From positions 1 to 64,000 of the forward strand of contig JBCBKL010000011.1 in the NCBI GenBank assembly GCA_038521825.1: a stretch of DNA of 64,000 bases. Direction: 5' to 3'. This document shows positions 33,715 to 42,133 of this stretch, piece by piece. A program made the translations under genes and the position numbers. Numbering within the stretch: position 1 is the stretch's first letter; each line of letters starts with the position of its first letter. A model generated the notes under the pieces. It was not told where the DNA came from and made no database searches. It saw only the letters and a program-made list of their open reading frames with translations. The DNA comes from JBCBKL01 sp038521825 (GTDB lineage: Bacteria; Pseudomonadota; Alphaproteobacteria; Rhodobacterales; Rhodobacteraceae).

Positions 33715-34926
33715 CTAAACCCGTTCGATGATCGTGGCCGCTCCCATGCCCGATGCGATGCAAAGCGTGGCCAGCCCCGTTTCCTTGTCCGAACGCTCCA
33801 TTTCGTCGAGAAGGGTACCGATGATCATTGCACCGGTGGCGCCCAGCGGGTGACCCATGGCGATGGAGCCGCCGTTCACGTTGACCTTTTCGTGGTCGAC
33901 ATCAAAGGCCTGCATGAAACGCAACACGACCGATGCAAATGCCTCGTTCACTTCGAAGAGGTCGATGTCACCGATCTCCATGCCATGATCCTTGAGGATC
34001 TTTTCCGTCACCGGAACCGGCCCGGTCAGCATGATTGTCGGGTCGGTGCCGATCTTGGCCGTGGCCCTGATGCGGGCCCGCGGCTTCAGACCATATTTCT
34101 CACCGAATTCCTTGTTGCCGATCAGGACCGCCGCTGAGCCATCAACGATGCCGGACGAGTTGCCGGCGTGGTGGATGTGATTGATCCGCTCCAGTTCCGG
34201 GTACTTCATGATGGCCACCTTGTCGAAGCCCGGCATGACCTCGCCCATGGCCTGGAAGGACGGGTTGAGCGATCCGAGAGATTGCATGTCGGTGCCCGGG
34301 CGCATGTATTCGTCATGGTCGAGGATGGTCAGGCCGTTCTGATCCTTGATGGTGATAACCGATCCATTGAAGCGGTCTTCGTCCCACGCCATTTTCGCGC
34401 GCCGTTGTGATTCAACGGCCAGTGCGTCGGCGTCGTCGCGGCTGAAGCCGTATTTTGTGGCGATGATGTCGGCGCTGATGCCCTGAGGCACGAAATAGGT
34501 GTCGAGCGCGATGCTCGGATCGGCGGCGATGGCAGCACCATCGCTGCCCATGGCCACGCGGCCCATCATCTCGACGCCACCTGCGATATAGGCATCGCCC
34601 GCGCCGCCCCTGACCTGGTTGGCGGCCAGGTTGACGGCCTCCATGCCTGAGGCACAGAAACGGTTGATGGCAAGGCCTGGGATCTTTTCGTCGAGATCGG
34701 AGGCCAGAACCGCCGAGCGCGCAAGGCAGCCGCCCTGTTCCATTACCTGTGTGACGTTGCCCCAGATCACATCCTCGACCGCGTGCCCGTCGAGGTTGTT
34801 GCGATCCTTGATCGCGTTCAGCGTCTGGGCGCTCAGGCGCAGCGCGGTTACTTCGTGCAGAGCGCCGTCCTTGCGGCCCTTGCCGCGGGGAGTGCGCAGC
34901 GCGTCGTAGATATAGGCTTCGGTCAT
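33715..34926 (-). CDS. fadA: Acetyl-CoA C-acyltransferase (beta-ketothiolase)
   Basis: Thiolase ends each beta-oxidation round by cleaving 3-ketoacyl-CoA. The 403-residue protein has the nucleophile C91 (NRFCASGMEAVN), the catalytic H359 (GGSIAMGHPLGATGA) and C389 (CIASGMG). I chose ATG 34926 (MTEAYIYDALRTPRGKG), the family-like start; 20 further codons are open upstream. It is the thiolase partner of the downstream FadJ protein and could be labelled fadA or fadI. Confidence 0.93.
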   Translation of the reverse strand: MTEAYIYDALRTPRGKGRKDGALHEVTALRLSAQTLNAIKDRNNLDGHAVEDVIWGNVTQVMEQGGCLARSAVLASDLDEKIPGLAINRFCASGMEAVNLAANQVRGGAGDAYIAGGVEMMGRVAMGSDGAAIAADPSIALDTYFVPQGISADIIATKYGFSRDDADALAVESQRRAKMAWDEDRFNGSVITIKDQNGLTILDHDEYMRPGTDMQSLGSLNPSFQAMGEVMPGFDKVAIMKYPELERINHIHHAGNSSGIVDGSAAVLIGNKEFGEKYGLKPRARIRATAKIGTDPTIMLTGPVPVTEKILKDHGMEIGDIDLFEVNEAFASVVLRFMQAFDVDHEKVNVNGGSIAMGHPLGATGAMIIGTLLDEMERSDKETGLATLCIASGMGAATIIERV

Positions 34927-35004
34927 TGGGTGATCCTCTCGACGTGTCTTTGATGTTACGTGGGGCGGCACACTGTTGCGGTGCAAGATGTGCCGCTGCG
35001 TCTT

Positions 35005-35637
35005 TTACGTTTGGTCAGGCAGGGCCTTCGGCATCAGGTCGTATGGATGCTTCCAGCCGGGTGTTTCGGACAGGCGGCTGAGCCATGCGTCGATATTGGG
35101 CCACTCGGCCCGGTCAAAACCGAAGGGTTCGGGGTAGTAGAGATAGCCGCAGCAACTCAGATCGGCGTTGGTTATGTCGTTGCCGACGATCCAGTCGCGA
35201 CCCGCCAGGTGGGTGTTGAGAACGGCGTATGCGGCCTTTAGACGGCCTTGGTTGAATGCAATGACTTCTTGCGGGCGTTTGTCCTTTGGCAGGAAATTCA
35301 TCAAAAAGCGCGTGACGCCTGCCATTGAGCTGAGCTTGTGGTTGTCGAAGAGGACCCAGCGAAGCACTTCGTACTTGTCCGCATCCTTGCCCGCGAATTT
35401 GCCCGTCTTGTCCGAAATGTACTGCTGAATAACGCCGGACTGGCTCAGAAGCATGTCGCCATCAACGAGCAGCGGCGCCTCGCCCATTGAATTGAGTGCG
35501 CGATACTCGTCTGTCCGGGCTGCGCCGTTGAAGAAATCGATATAAACCGGCTCCCAATCAAGGCCGCTCATTTCCAGCGCAAGCGCCGCCTTGTAAGAGT
35601 TTCCGCTTTCGCCGAAGCAATGCAATTGCAAGGTCAT
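35005..35637 (-). CDS. Glutathione S-transferase family protein
   Basis: The 210-residue protein has the two-domain GST architecture: an N-terminal thioredoxin-like half (MTLQLHCFGESGNSYKAALALEM, then GEAPLLVDGDMLLSQSGVIQQYI) and an all-helical C-terminal half with NADLSCCGYLYYPE. It probably conjugates or otherwise handles glutathione adducts. Such GSTs occur in Roseobacter beta-oxidation blocks, but a specific role there is not established. It is 78 bases from the thiolase start. Confidence 0.88.
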   Translation of the reverse strand: MTLQLHCFGESGNSYKAALALEMSGLDWEPVYIDFFNGAARTDEYRALNSMGEAPLLVDGDMLLSQSGVIQQYISDKTGKFAGKDADKYEVLRWVLFDNHKLSSMAGVTRFLMNFLPKDKRPQEVIAFNQGRLKAAYAVLNTHLAGRDWIVGNDITNADLSCCGYLYYPEPFGFDRAEWPNIDAWLSRLSETPGWKHPYDLMPKALPDQT

Positions 35638-35959
35638 GGTCTGTCGGCTCCCCCCGGGGCGCTTGCGGATATGTCATGAGTGGGGGCCAGCCCCCACACC
35701 CCCGGCGTTTTTGAAACGAGAAGAAGTGGATGGTCTTCTCGCCGGAAACCGTGTGTTAACCTTGATGGTGTCTGAACAGGGGTGCGGTACAGGCTGGCGA
35801 GCCGATGACCGCACGAGGAGAAGCCCCGCCGCCCGCCTGCGTTCCGTCTGACGGTCGGGCCGGCGCGCGGGGTGGATCTCCTGTAGGTGTCCGCCCCTTC
35901 TTCTCGTGACAAATACGCACCCCAGGATGGTGCGCCACTGGAGCAGACGTCAGACAATC
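35638..35959. repeat. Gene-free stretch with Roseobacter-type intergenic repeat
   Basis: No gene is seen in these 322 bases. At 35680-35697 a perfect eight-base stem (GTGGGGGC / GCCCCCAC) matches the G-rich hairpins common between Roseobacter genes. Immediately after it, 35705-35729 and 35894-35918 form a 25-base inverted pair matching at about 21 positions (core ACGAGAAGAAG), 164 bases apart. The pair may be a REP-like element or two divergent copies of a common tail sequence. Confidence 0.55.
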
Positions 35960-37117
35960 TCACAGCGCCCTCGCAATCAGTTCTTTCATGATCTCGTTCG
36001 TGCCGCCATAAATCCGCTGCACCCGCGCATCGGCCCACATTTCACCAACGGCATATTCCTGCATGAAACCATAACCGCCGTGCAGTTGCAGGCATTCGTC
36101 CAGCACTTGGCCTTGTGTATCTGTGGTCCAGTACTTCGCCATGGCGGCCTTATCGACGCTCAGCGCCCCGTGCAGGTGCTCGGCCATACATTCATCAAAG
36201 AACGTGCGGCTCACGGCCGCCTTGGTCTTGCATTCCGCCAGCTTGAAACGTGTGTTCTGAAACTGGGTTAGGGGGCCGCCGAAGGCCTCGCGCTCCTTGC
36301 AATAGGCGATGGTTCTCTCCAGCGCCCCTTCCATCGCGCCGATCGCACCACAGGCGATGGCGAGCCGTTCCTGCGGCAGTTGCTCCATCATCTGATAGAA
36401 GCCGCGCCCTTCCTCACCGCCGAGGACATTTTCGGGCGGGACTTCCACGTTGTCGAAGAACAGCTCTGATGTGTCTGCGGCGTGAAGGCCGATCTTTTCG
36501 AGATTGCGGCCGCGGGCAAAGCCGTCGGCGCCATCCGTTTCGACCACCATCAGCGACACACCCTTGGCGCCCTCGTTCAGATCCGTCTTGGCGGCCACGA
36601 TGATCAGGTTAGCGTGCTGGCCATTCGAGATGAACGTCTTTTGCCCCGACAGGCGATAGGCGTTGCCATCCCGGATCGCTCTGGTTTTAATTGCTTGCAC
36701 GTCCGACCCGGTGGAGGGTTCGGTCATCGCCAAAGCACCGACCAACTCACCCGTTACCAGCTTTGGCAGCCAGCGTTTCTTTTGATCTTCGCTGCCATAA
36801 GCAAGGATGTAATGCGCCACGATGGGCCCATGGATGGCCGTGCCCCAGCTTGCGAGATTGGCCCGCGACGCTTCGATCAGGATCGCGGCCTCATGCCCGA
36901 AATCCCCGCCCGGCCCGCCGTATTCCTCTGGGATTGAGGGGCAGAGCAGGCCAAGTTCGCCGGCCTGCTGCCAGATCTCGGGATCCATCTGGCCCTGTTT
37001 GCGCCAGCGGTCGAAATGCGGTGCCCATTCGTTTGTAATGAACTGCGCCGTCATCTCGGCGATCATTCGGTGTTCGTCGGTCATCCATCGGGACGACTGT
37101 TCTGGCAAGTCTTTCAT
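35960..37117 (-). CDS. Acyl-CoA dehydrogenase
   Basis: This 385-residue FAD enzyme introduces the first double bond in acyl-CoA degradation. It has the signatures GALAMTEPSTGSDVQAIKT (FAD/substrate) and QLHGGYGFMQEY, and the C-terminal RIYGGTNEIMKELIAR, in which the Glu is the probable catalytic base. Length fits the classical short/medium/long-chain family. The stop is at 35960 and the start ATG at 37117, preceded by a GGAGGA site. Chain preference is unclear. Confidence 0.92.
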   Translation of the reverse strand: MKDLPEQSSRWMTDEHRMIAEMTAQFITNEWAPHFDRWRKQGQMDPEIWQQAGELGLLCPSIPEEYGGPGGDFGHEAAILIEASRANLASWGTAIHGPIVAHYILAYGSEDQKKRWLPKLVTGELVGALAMTEPSTGSDVQAIKTRAIRDGNAYRLSGQKTFISNGQHANLIIVAAKTDLNEGAKGVSLMVVETDGADGFARGRNLEKIGLHAADTSELFFDNVEVPPENVLGGEEGRGFYQMMEQLPQERLAIACGAIGAMEGALERTIAYCKEREAFGGPLTQFQNTRFKLAECKTKAAVSRTFFDECMAEHLHGALSVDKAAMAKYWTTDTQGQVLDECLQLHGGYGFMQEYAVGEMWADARVQRIYGGTNEIMKELIARAL

Positions 37118-37137
37118 GGTCTCCTCCCCGGGCAGAC

Positions 37138-37350
37138 CTAGCGTTTGCGCGCCTCAAGCTCGGAATTGAAGATCCGCATCCGGTGCGTGAGGTTTTCTTC
37201 GTCGATGACGCTGTTGAAATTTTCGAAGATGAACGAAAGCGCCTCGCCTTCGTCGAGTCCCGCCTCGGTGGCAAAGGCCCGCAACCGCCGGTAGCCGTCT
37301 TCGGTCATGGCGACCGGAAAACGGCGGGTCAGGCGAAAACGTTTCGGCAT
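37138..37350 (-). CDS. Small conserved hypothetical protein
   Basis: The 70-residue product is basic at its N-terminus (MPKRFRLTRRFPVAMTEDGYRRLRAF) and ends in a helical, charged tail. The opening strand followed by two helices (LDEGEALSFIFENFNSVI) recalls a ribbon-helix-helix-like small DNA-binding or regulatory protein, but I cannot confirm that. It lies 20 bases upstream of the acyl-CoA dehydrogenase start and after a terminator hairpin, so it probably begins that transcript. Confidence 0.6.
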   Translation of the reverse strand: MPKRFRLTRRFPVAMTEDGYRRLRAFATEAGLDEGEALSFIFENFNSVIDEENLTHRMRIFNSELEARKR

Positions 37351-37373
37351 CTGGCTCCTCCCCGAAAAGAAAC

Positions 37374-37396
37374 AAGGCGGGCGTTCTGCCCGCCTT
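37374..37396 (-). terminator. Terminator after the 593-residue acyl-CoA dehydrogenase
   Basis: A perfect nine-base stem (37374-37382 with 37388-37396) and five-base loop lie ten bases beyond the stop. Read leftward they are followed by a T-rich tail (TTGTTTCTTTTC). This is a good intrinsic terminator for the minus strand and separates the MerR-acyl-CoA dehydrogenase transcript from the genes beyond. Confidence 0.75.
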
Positions 37397-37405
37397 GCCA
37401 GTGCT

Positions 37406-39187
37406 TTAGAAATTCGCCACTTCGAGCGCCATCACGGGTTCGGCCCCGCTTTCGATCCGCTTGAGATGCAGCGCCGTCGCGGGCAGTTGGCGCGCCATGT
37501 AGTAGCGGCCCGTCGCCAGCTTGGTGTTGTAGAATTCGGTGTCCGACGCACCGCCGGCCAGCGCGTCCATCGCCGCCTTGCCCATGCGGGCCCACATCAG
37601 GCCGAGGCAGACATGGCCAAACATGTGCATGAAGTCATAGCTGCCGCTCAGCGCGTTGTTGGGGTTGGCCATGCCGTTCTGCATGAAGTACATGCCAGCC
37701 GCCTGCAAATCCTTCGATGCTGATTTCAGAGGTTCGATGAATTCACGATCGAACGCTTCGTCTTGGCCACCGTTTTCTTTGCAGAAGGTCTTCACCATCT
37801 CGAAGAACGCCATGACGTGCTTGCCGCCGTCCTGCGCCAGTTTCCGGCCCACGAGGTCGAGCGCCTGAACGCCGTTTGCGCCTTCGTAGATCATCGCGAT
37901 ACGGGCGTCGCGGGTGTATTGCGACATGCCCCATTCCTCGATGTAGCCGTGGCCGCCATAGACCTGCTGGGCCTTGATGGTCATGTCATAGCCCTGATCG
38001 GTCAGAAAGCCCTTGATGACAGGGGTCAGCAGCGAAATGATCCCGTCCGCGTCCTTGTCTTTGGCTCGGTGCGCCGCATCGATCATCGTGGCACCCCAGA
38101 GGATAAAGGCGCGCGCGCCTTCGGCGAACGACTTCTGATCCATCAGGCTGCGGCGGATGTCGGGGTGCACGATCAGCGGATCGGCGGGGCCATCGGGGTT
38201 TTTTGTGCCGGTCACGTCCCGGCCCTGCAGCCGGTCCTTGGCGTATTCGAGTGCGTTCTGATAGGCGACGTCGGCCTGAGCCAGGCCCTGCATGCCGACA
38301 CCCAGACGCGCTTCGTTCATCATGGTGAACATGGCGCGCATGCCCTTGTGCTCTTCGCCCAAGAGATATCCCTCGGCCTCGTCGTAGTTCATGACGCAGG
38401 TCGAGTTGCCGTGGATGCCCATCTTTTCTTCGATCTTGCCGCACGACACGCCGTTGCGCGCGCCCATGTTGCCGTCGTCGTCAACGAGTATTTTGGGAAC
38501 AATGAAGAGCGAGACGCCCTTGATGCCTTCGGGACCGCCCGGGATCTTCGCCAGAACCAAGTGGACGATGTTGTCGACCATATCGTGTTCACCGGACGAA
38601 ATGAAGATCTTTTGCCCGGTGATCTTGTAGCTGCCGTCGCCCTGCGGTTCTGCCTTGGTACGCATCAGGCCCAGATCGGTGCCGCAATGCGGTTCCGTCA
38701 GGTTCATCGTGCCGGTCCATTCGCACGACACCATCTTGGGCAGCCACTTGTCTTTCTGCGCATCCGTACCGTGGGCCAGGATTGCCGAGGCAGCACCGTG
38801 GGTCAGGCCCTGATACATGGTAAAGGCCTGGTTGGCGGCACTGAACATTTCGCCAACGGCCGTGCCCATGACATAGGGCATGCCCTGACCGCCATATTCT
38901 TCGGGCATGTCGAGGCCGGTCCAGCCGCCTTCTTTCACCTGCTCGAAGGCATCTTTAAAGCCCGTCGGCGTATAGACCACTCCGTTTTCCAGCCGGCAGC
39001 CTTCTGTGTCGCCGACGACGTTCAGCGGCGCCAGAACCTCGGCGCTGATCTTGCCCGCTTCTTCCAGAATCGCGCTGGTGAAGTCGCTTTCGAGTTCGTC
39101 ATAGCCGGGGATGTTCGATGACGTAATTTTCAGAACGTCATGCAGCAAAAATTGCATGTCTTTGGTCGGCGCGGTGTAGCTTGGCAT
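37406..39187 (-). CDS. Acyl-CoA dehydrogenase, long C-terminal-extension type
   Basis: The 593-residue enzyme has the acyl-CoA dehydrogenase core (TGTMNLTEPHCGTDLGLMRT, then QQVYGGHGYIEEWGMSQY and MIYEGANGVQALDLVGRKL, where the Glu is the probable base). An added C-terminal domain of about 130 residues follows. This long subfamily includes methylmercaptopropionyl-CoA dehydrogenase DmdC, but also several other Roseobacter paralogues; residues specific for DmdC were not checked, so I do not assign it. It follows the MerR regulator after 27 bases and ends in a clear terminator. Confidence 0.9.
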   Translation of the reverse strand: MPSYTAPTKDMQFLLHDVLKITSSNIPGYDELESDFTSAILEEAGKISAEVLAPLNVVGDTEGCRLENGVVYTPTGFKDAFEQVKEGGWTGLDMPEEYGGQGMPYVMGTAVGEMFSAANQAFTMYQGLTHGAASAILAHGTDAQKDKWLPKMVSCEWTGTMNLTEPHCGTDLGLMRTKAEPQGDGSYKITGQKIFISSGEHDMVDNIVHLVLAKIPGGPEGIKGVSLFIVPKILVDDDGNMGARNGVSCGKIEEKMGIHGNSTCVMNYDEAEGYLLGEEHKGMRAMFTMMNEARLGVGMQGLAQADVAYQNALEYAKDRLQGRDVTGTKNPDGPADPLIVHPDIRRSLMDQKSFAEGARAFILWGATMIDAAHRAKDKDADGIISLLTPVIKGFLTDQGYDMTIKAQQVYGGHGYIEEWGMSQYTRDARIAMIYEGANGVQALDLVGRKLAQDGGKHVMAFFEMVKTFCKENGGQDEAFDREFIEPLKSASKDLQAAGMYFMQNGMANPNNALSGSYDFMHMFGHVCLGLMWARMGKAAMDALAGGASDTEFYNTKLATGRYYMARQLPATALHLKRIESGAEPVMALEVANF

Positions 39188-39214
39188 TGCGGTTCTCCCA
39201 AAAATGTTGCCGGA

Positions 39215-39619
39215 TTACTCGGCGGCTTTCTTCGTCGCAGTCATGGAAGCAAGCATGTTCTTGCCCCATGCGAGTTGGTCCTTGAGTTCGTCGATCGCGA
39301 CATTCAGCTCGTCGCGTTGGCGCTCCATGTCGGCCAGCCGCTCTTGTGCGATCTCGTAGGTGCGCGTGTATTGCGTCAGCTGCTGGTCACCAACGTTATA
39401 GAGATCGAGCAGCTGACGGATTTCCTCGAGGCTGAACCCAAAACGCTTTCCACGCAGGATCAGCTTGAGACGCCCGCGATCACGACGGGTGAACAGGCGC
39501 TTCTGGCCTTCACGGATAGGGAACAGCAGTTCCTTCGCTTCGTAAAACCGCAGCGTACGAGGCGTTACATCAAACGCCTCACACATCTCGCGAATTGTCA
39601 TAGTTTCTTCTTGGTTCAT
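39215..39619 (-). CDS. MerR-family transcriptional regulator of acyl-CoA metabolism
   Basis: The 134-residue protein has a MerR N-terminal helix-turn-helix (MTIREMCEAFDVTPRTLRFYEAKELL), a winged part (GQKRLFTRRDRGRLKLILRGKRFGFSLEEI) and a C-terminal coiled coil ending in KKAAE. It lacks the Cys residues of metal-sensing MerR proteins, which suits the LiuR/PsrA-like group that responds to acyl-CoA compounds. It leads the transcript with the long acyl-CoA dehydrogenase. Whether it starts at MNQEETMTIRE or at the inner ATG (39601) is open. Confidence 0.88.
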   Translation of the reverse strand: MNQEETMTIREMCEAFDVTPRTLRFYEAKELLFPIREGQKRLFTRRDRGRLKLILRGKRFGFSLEEIRQLLDLYNVGDQQLTQYTRTYEIAQERLADMERQRDELNVAIDELKDQLAWGKNMLASMTATKKAAE

Positions 39620-39926
39620 TTGTCACACGCAAAACGATTGATTGCCCGAACACCTGGGCGGTTTCGACTTCCGATACTACGCAAGCTGACGTTTACGTAA
39701 CCAATACGTCACGTCACTTCTGCGCCACCGCAATTACGGACCGAAAGTCCTGTGGGATTGGGCAGGCTTTCTGTCCAATTCAAGCGTAACACGTTCCCGG
39801 TAATTTCGCATCTTCGAAGAACACTGCAGCAACGAAGGCGCCAGGTTCCCCGCCCTTGCGGCTTGCCAGCCGGTGCCCCTGTCCTTAGCGTCTGGTCCAG
39901 CCGTTGCTAAAGTGGGGGGCGAGGCA
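39620..39926. promoter_or_regulatory. Divergent control region of merR and the secreted Cys-repeat gene
   Basis: No gene is seen in these 307 bases. An imperfect dyad TGACGTTTACGTAA at 39687-39700 and a nearby TACGTCACGTCA at 39705-39716 lie 68-97 bases upstream of the MerR start. ACGTTTACG-type elements resemble sites described for LiuR-like MerR regulators, so self-control is plausible. On the right side a GGGGGGCGAG ribosome site supports the TTG start at 39927. The remainder shows nothing I can name. Confidence 0.45.
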
Positions 39927-41786
39927 TTGCGTAATCTGTTGTTCATATTGGTCGTTTCGTTTTTGCCGGTCGGGGCATACGGACAATCCAGCCTTCTTTG
40001 CACCCCAACAGGCCCCCGCCTGACCGCCGAGCGGATGCAGCAGGTTCTTGTGGGCAAGACGATCACCGGCGTAACCAGACGCGGTGGTGGCTGGACCCTC
40101 AATATCGATCCAGGTCTTACTGCGGGAAGCTCCGAGTTCCGCAACGACCGTGGTCAGACATTCGACGGCGCATGGAAGATTGACCGGAGCCGCCTGTGCC
40201 AGAGCTATAACGACGGCAGCTCGTGGATCTGCCACGAGATCCGGGCCTGCGGTGATGACCGCGCGGCGGCGGTCATGATCAATGCGCAAGGGGTCCAGTC
40301 GTCCCTGCTGACCCGCGTTCAGGACCGATGGCCTCGACAGGCCAAGGGTCGCTTGTGCGCCCGTCCGGGCGGGCCGCTGCAGACGGATCAACTGGACCGC
40401 CTGCTGCCCAACAGTCGGCTGCGTATGCGCAGTGCGGATGGCACGGCGGCGACATTGTTGCTTGGACAGAACGGTTTTGGTGAATTCGTCGATCCAAGTG
40501 GGCGGCGCGGTGATGTGGATTGGCGGATCGAGGGCAGCAACCTGTGTGTTGCCACATGGCGCGGGAACGAGACCTGCGAGAAAGTCGTGCGGTGTGCGTC
40601 GGACGAGGGCCGCTTTGTCACGATCGACCGCGCGGGTCGCCAGACGACGCTCGTGACCGAGGTTCTGGCCCCCGATGGTCGGGACCGGGTTATCGGGCCG
40701 GTCGAGCCGCCGGCGCTGACCGTCGACCTGACCGGTGTGGGGCCTGCTGTCTATGCCGCGCTCATGCGCAGTCAAGGTGCGTCGGCGGAACGCGTTCGTT
40801 TGCGGCCACGTGGCACGGACAAGGTCAAGCAGGATATCATCGCGCGCCGGGCCGAGCGCCGGATCGGACAGCTTGTTCGCGAGTTCTCGGATCGGTCGGT
40901 TGTCGTGAAGTCGCCCCGCATGCCGATATCGATCAAGGGCTATCAGGATCGTGAGCGGCGGGCGGGCATGTGTCTTCCGGGCGCCATCTGGATCAAGGCG
41001 CTGCAACAGCCCGGGGTCGAGGCGCGGGAACGCCATCAGGTGTTTGGCTTTACGCTTGCGAACAACGCGGTCGCGCAAGAGCGCGGCGGCGACGGCAACA
41101 AGATCCAGCAGCGCTGCCCCGGTCGCAAGACAGCAGCCGATCCCAATGGCGGTGCCATGCAGCCGTGGGTCGGCGATGCGCCGTTCAAAACGACCTACCC
41201 TTTCTATGCCTATCTTCGGGCCGATCGCGACGTGCAAGAGCGCCTGATACAGGCCGAAAAGGCCGGTGAACTTAGCGTGCAATACACCTGCCGTCTGGCC
41301 CCCAGCCGTGCCGAACGCAAATGGCAGCTGCGCAGCAAGCGCGAAGACCTGGAAGACACGCCGCGCTTTGGGGTCAACTGTATTATAGATCAGATCGATC
41401 TCTTTGGTGGCCTGCCTGCTGAGGGTCGCGAGCAGCGCGTGACCTATCGCTTTGAAGGGACCGATCAGGTCTCGGCCACGTCGCAGTTGTTACCCTGGTC
41501 TCCGGGTTCCGAGCGACCGGTTCGCGTGACGGTTCCTACCGGGCCGACCCGCGATCGGATCCGGTTGGAGTTCGCCTATGCCGATGCGGTGTGCAAGGCC
41601 GAGGATCGGCGGCCGCTTGAGGATCGGCGGGCCTTTTGTTTCATGACGTCAGGGGATCAGAGGCTGAAAGACGTACTCGCGCCGCTGAATTTGCAGGTGG
41701 GCAGGGACATCAACCGCCTGTCGCCGGATCTGCCGCCCGATGCGGTTGTCCCGGCGGGCACCCGCGTGATCTTTCGCGAGCGTTAG
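39927..41786 (+). CDS. Secreted protein with two four-cysteine repeats, function unknown
   Basis: The 619-residue product is exported (signal peptide MRNLLFILVVSFLPVGAYGQ from a TTG start behind a purine-rich ribosome site; a GTG start at 39873 is possible but poor). Residues 25-131 and 144-246 are related repeats with the same Cys pattern: C25, C91, C102, C108 and C144, C207, C217, C223. Each has the shape ...FDGAWKIDRSRLCQ... / ...GDVDWRIEGSNLCV... . The basic remainder (about 290-619) has further Cys residues (C366, for example) and no recognised domain. It may act in the periplasm or envelope. Confidence 0.65.
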   Translation: MRNLLFILVVSFLPVGAYGQSSLLCTPTGPRLTAERMQQVLVGKTITGVTRRGGGWTLNIDPGLTAGSSEFRNDRGQTFDGAWKIDRSRLCQSYNDGSSWICHEIRACGDDRAAAVMINAQGVQSSLLTRVQDRWPRQAKGRLCARPGGPLQTDQLDRLLPNSRLRMRSADGTAATLLLGQNGFGEFVDPSGRRGDVDWRIEGSNLCVATWRGNETCEKVVRCASDEGRFVTIDRAGRQTTLVTEVLAPDGRDRVIGPVEPPALTVDLTGVGPAVYAALMRSQGASAERVRLRPRGTDKVKQDIIARRAERRIGQLVREFSDRSVVVKSPRMPISIKGYQDRERRAGMCLPGAIWIKALQQPGVEARERHQVFGFTLANNAVAQERGGDGNKIQQRCPGRKTAADPNGGAMQPWVGDAPFKTTYPFYAYLRADRDVQERLIQAEKAGELSVQYTCRLAPSRAERKWQLRSKREDLEDTPRFGVNCIIDQIDLFGGLPAEGREQRVTYRFEGTDQVSATSQLLPWSPGSERPVRVTVPTGPTRDRIRLEFAYADAVCKAEDRRPLEDRRAFCFMTSGDQRLKDVLAPLNLQVGRDINRLSPDLPPDAVVPAGTRVIFRER

Positions 41787-41794
41787 GGGCCCGG

Positions 41795-42082
41795 CTACAT
41801 CGCGTCGATAAGATCCAGCAAAGCAGGCGGCAACTGGTCTTCGCGCAAATCGAACGTGTGCCGCGCTTTTTCGTCGTCCGTCACAACGATGCGGTAGGTC
41901 AGCATATCCGCGGCACCCGGTGCTTCTGAATGGCTTGCAAGTGCGCTGAGCGCCTTGGGGTCGAAAGCCGTGCAGTACGTGTCACGCAGTGATGCGGTCT
42001 GGCTTTCCAGATCCATCTGCTTGTCGATCCCCGCGGCGGCCAACCCACCAAAGCCGCCACTTGATGTGATTTTGATCATCAT
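41795..42082 (-). CDS. Emfourin-type protealysin inhibitor
   Basis: The 95-residue product matches the emfourin family: it begins MIKITSSGGFGGLAA and ends in the strand-helix segment TFDLREDQLPPALLDLIDAM. Emfourins are small cytosolic inhibitors encoded next to protealysin-like M4 proteases. That is exactly the case here: the gene starts 51 bases after the protease stop on the same strand. Adjacent ATG codons at 42082 and 42079 are both plausible starts. The conserved GGFGGL stretch is the main diagnostic. Confidence 0.75.
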   Translation of the reverse strand: MMIKITSSGGFGGLAAAGIDKQMDLESQTASLRDTYCTAFDPKALSALASHSEAPGAADMLTYRIVVTDDEKARHTFDLREDQLPPALLDLIDAM

Positions 42083-42133
42083 CACGAAACACCCCGCTGC
42101 CAGTCCTGCCGAGCTCATGACAACGCTCTGGTC

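Noticed and set aside
37763..39121. A 452-codon open frame opposite the long acyl-CoA dehydrogenase
   Set aside because: The minus-strand frame is an unmistakable dehydrogenase; the other is a codon-bias shadow.
37406..39187. Assignment as dmdC (methylmercaptopropionyl-CoA dehydrogenase)
   Set aside because: The long subfamily holds several Roseobacter paralogues; the neighbours are beta-oxidation genes, not dmdB or dmdD, so the specific name is not supported.
39734..41282. Long open frames opposite the secreted Cys-repeat gene
   Set aside because: They are Arg/Pro/His-rich shadows typical of GC-rich DNA, without signal peptide or ribosome site; the plus-strand frame has a signal peptide and conserved Cys spacing.
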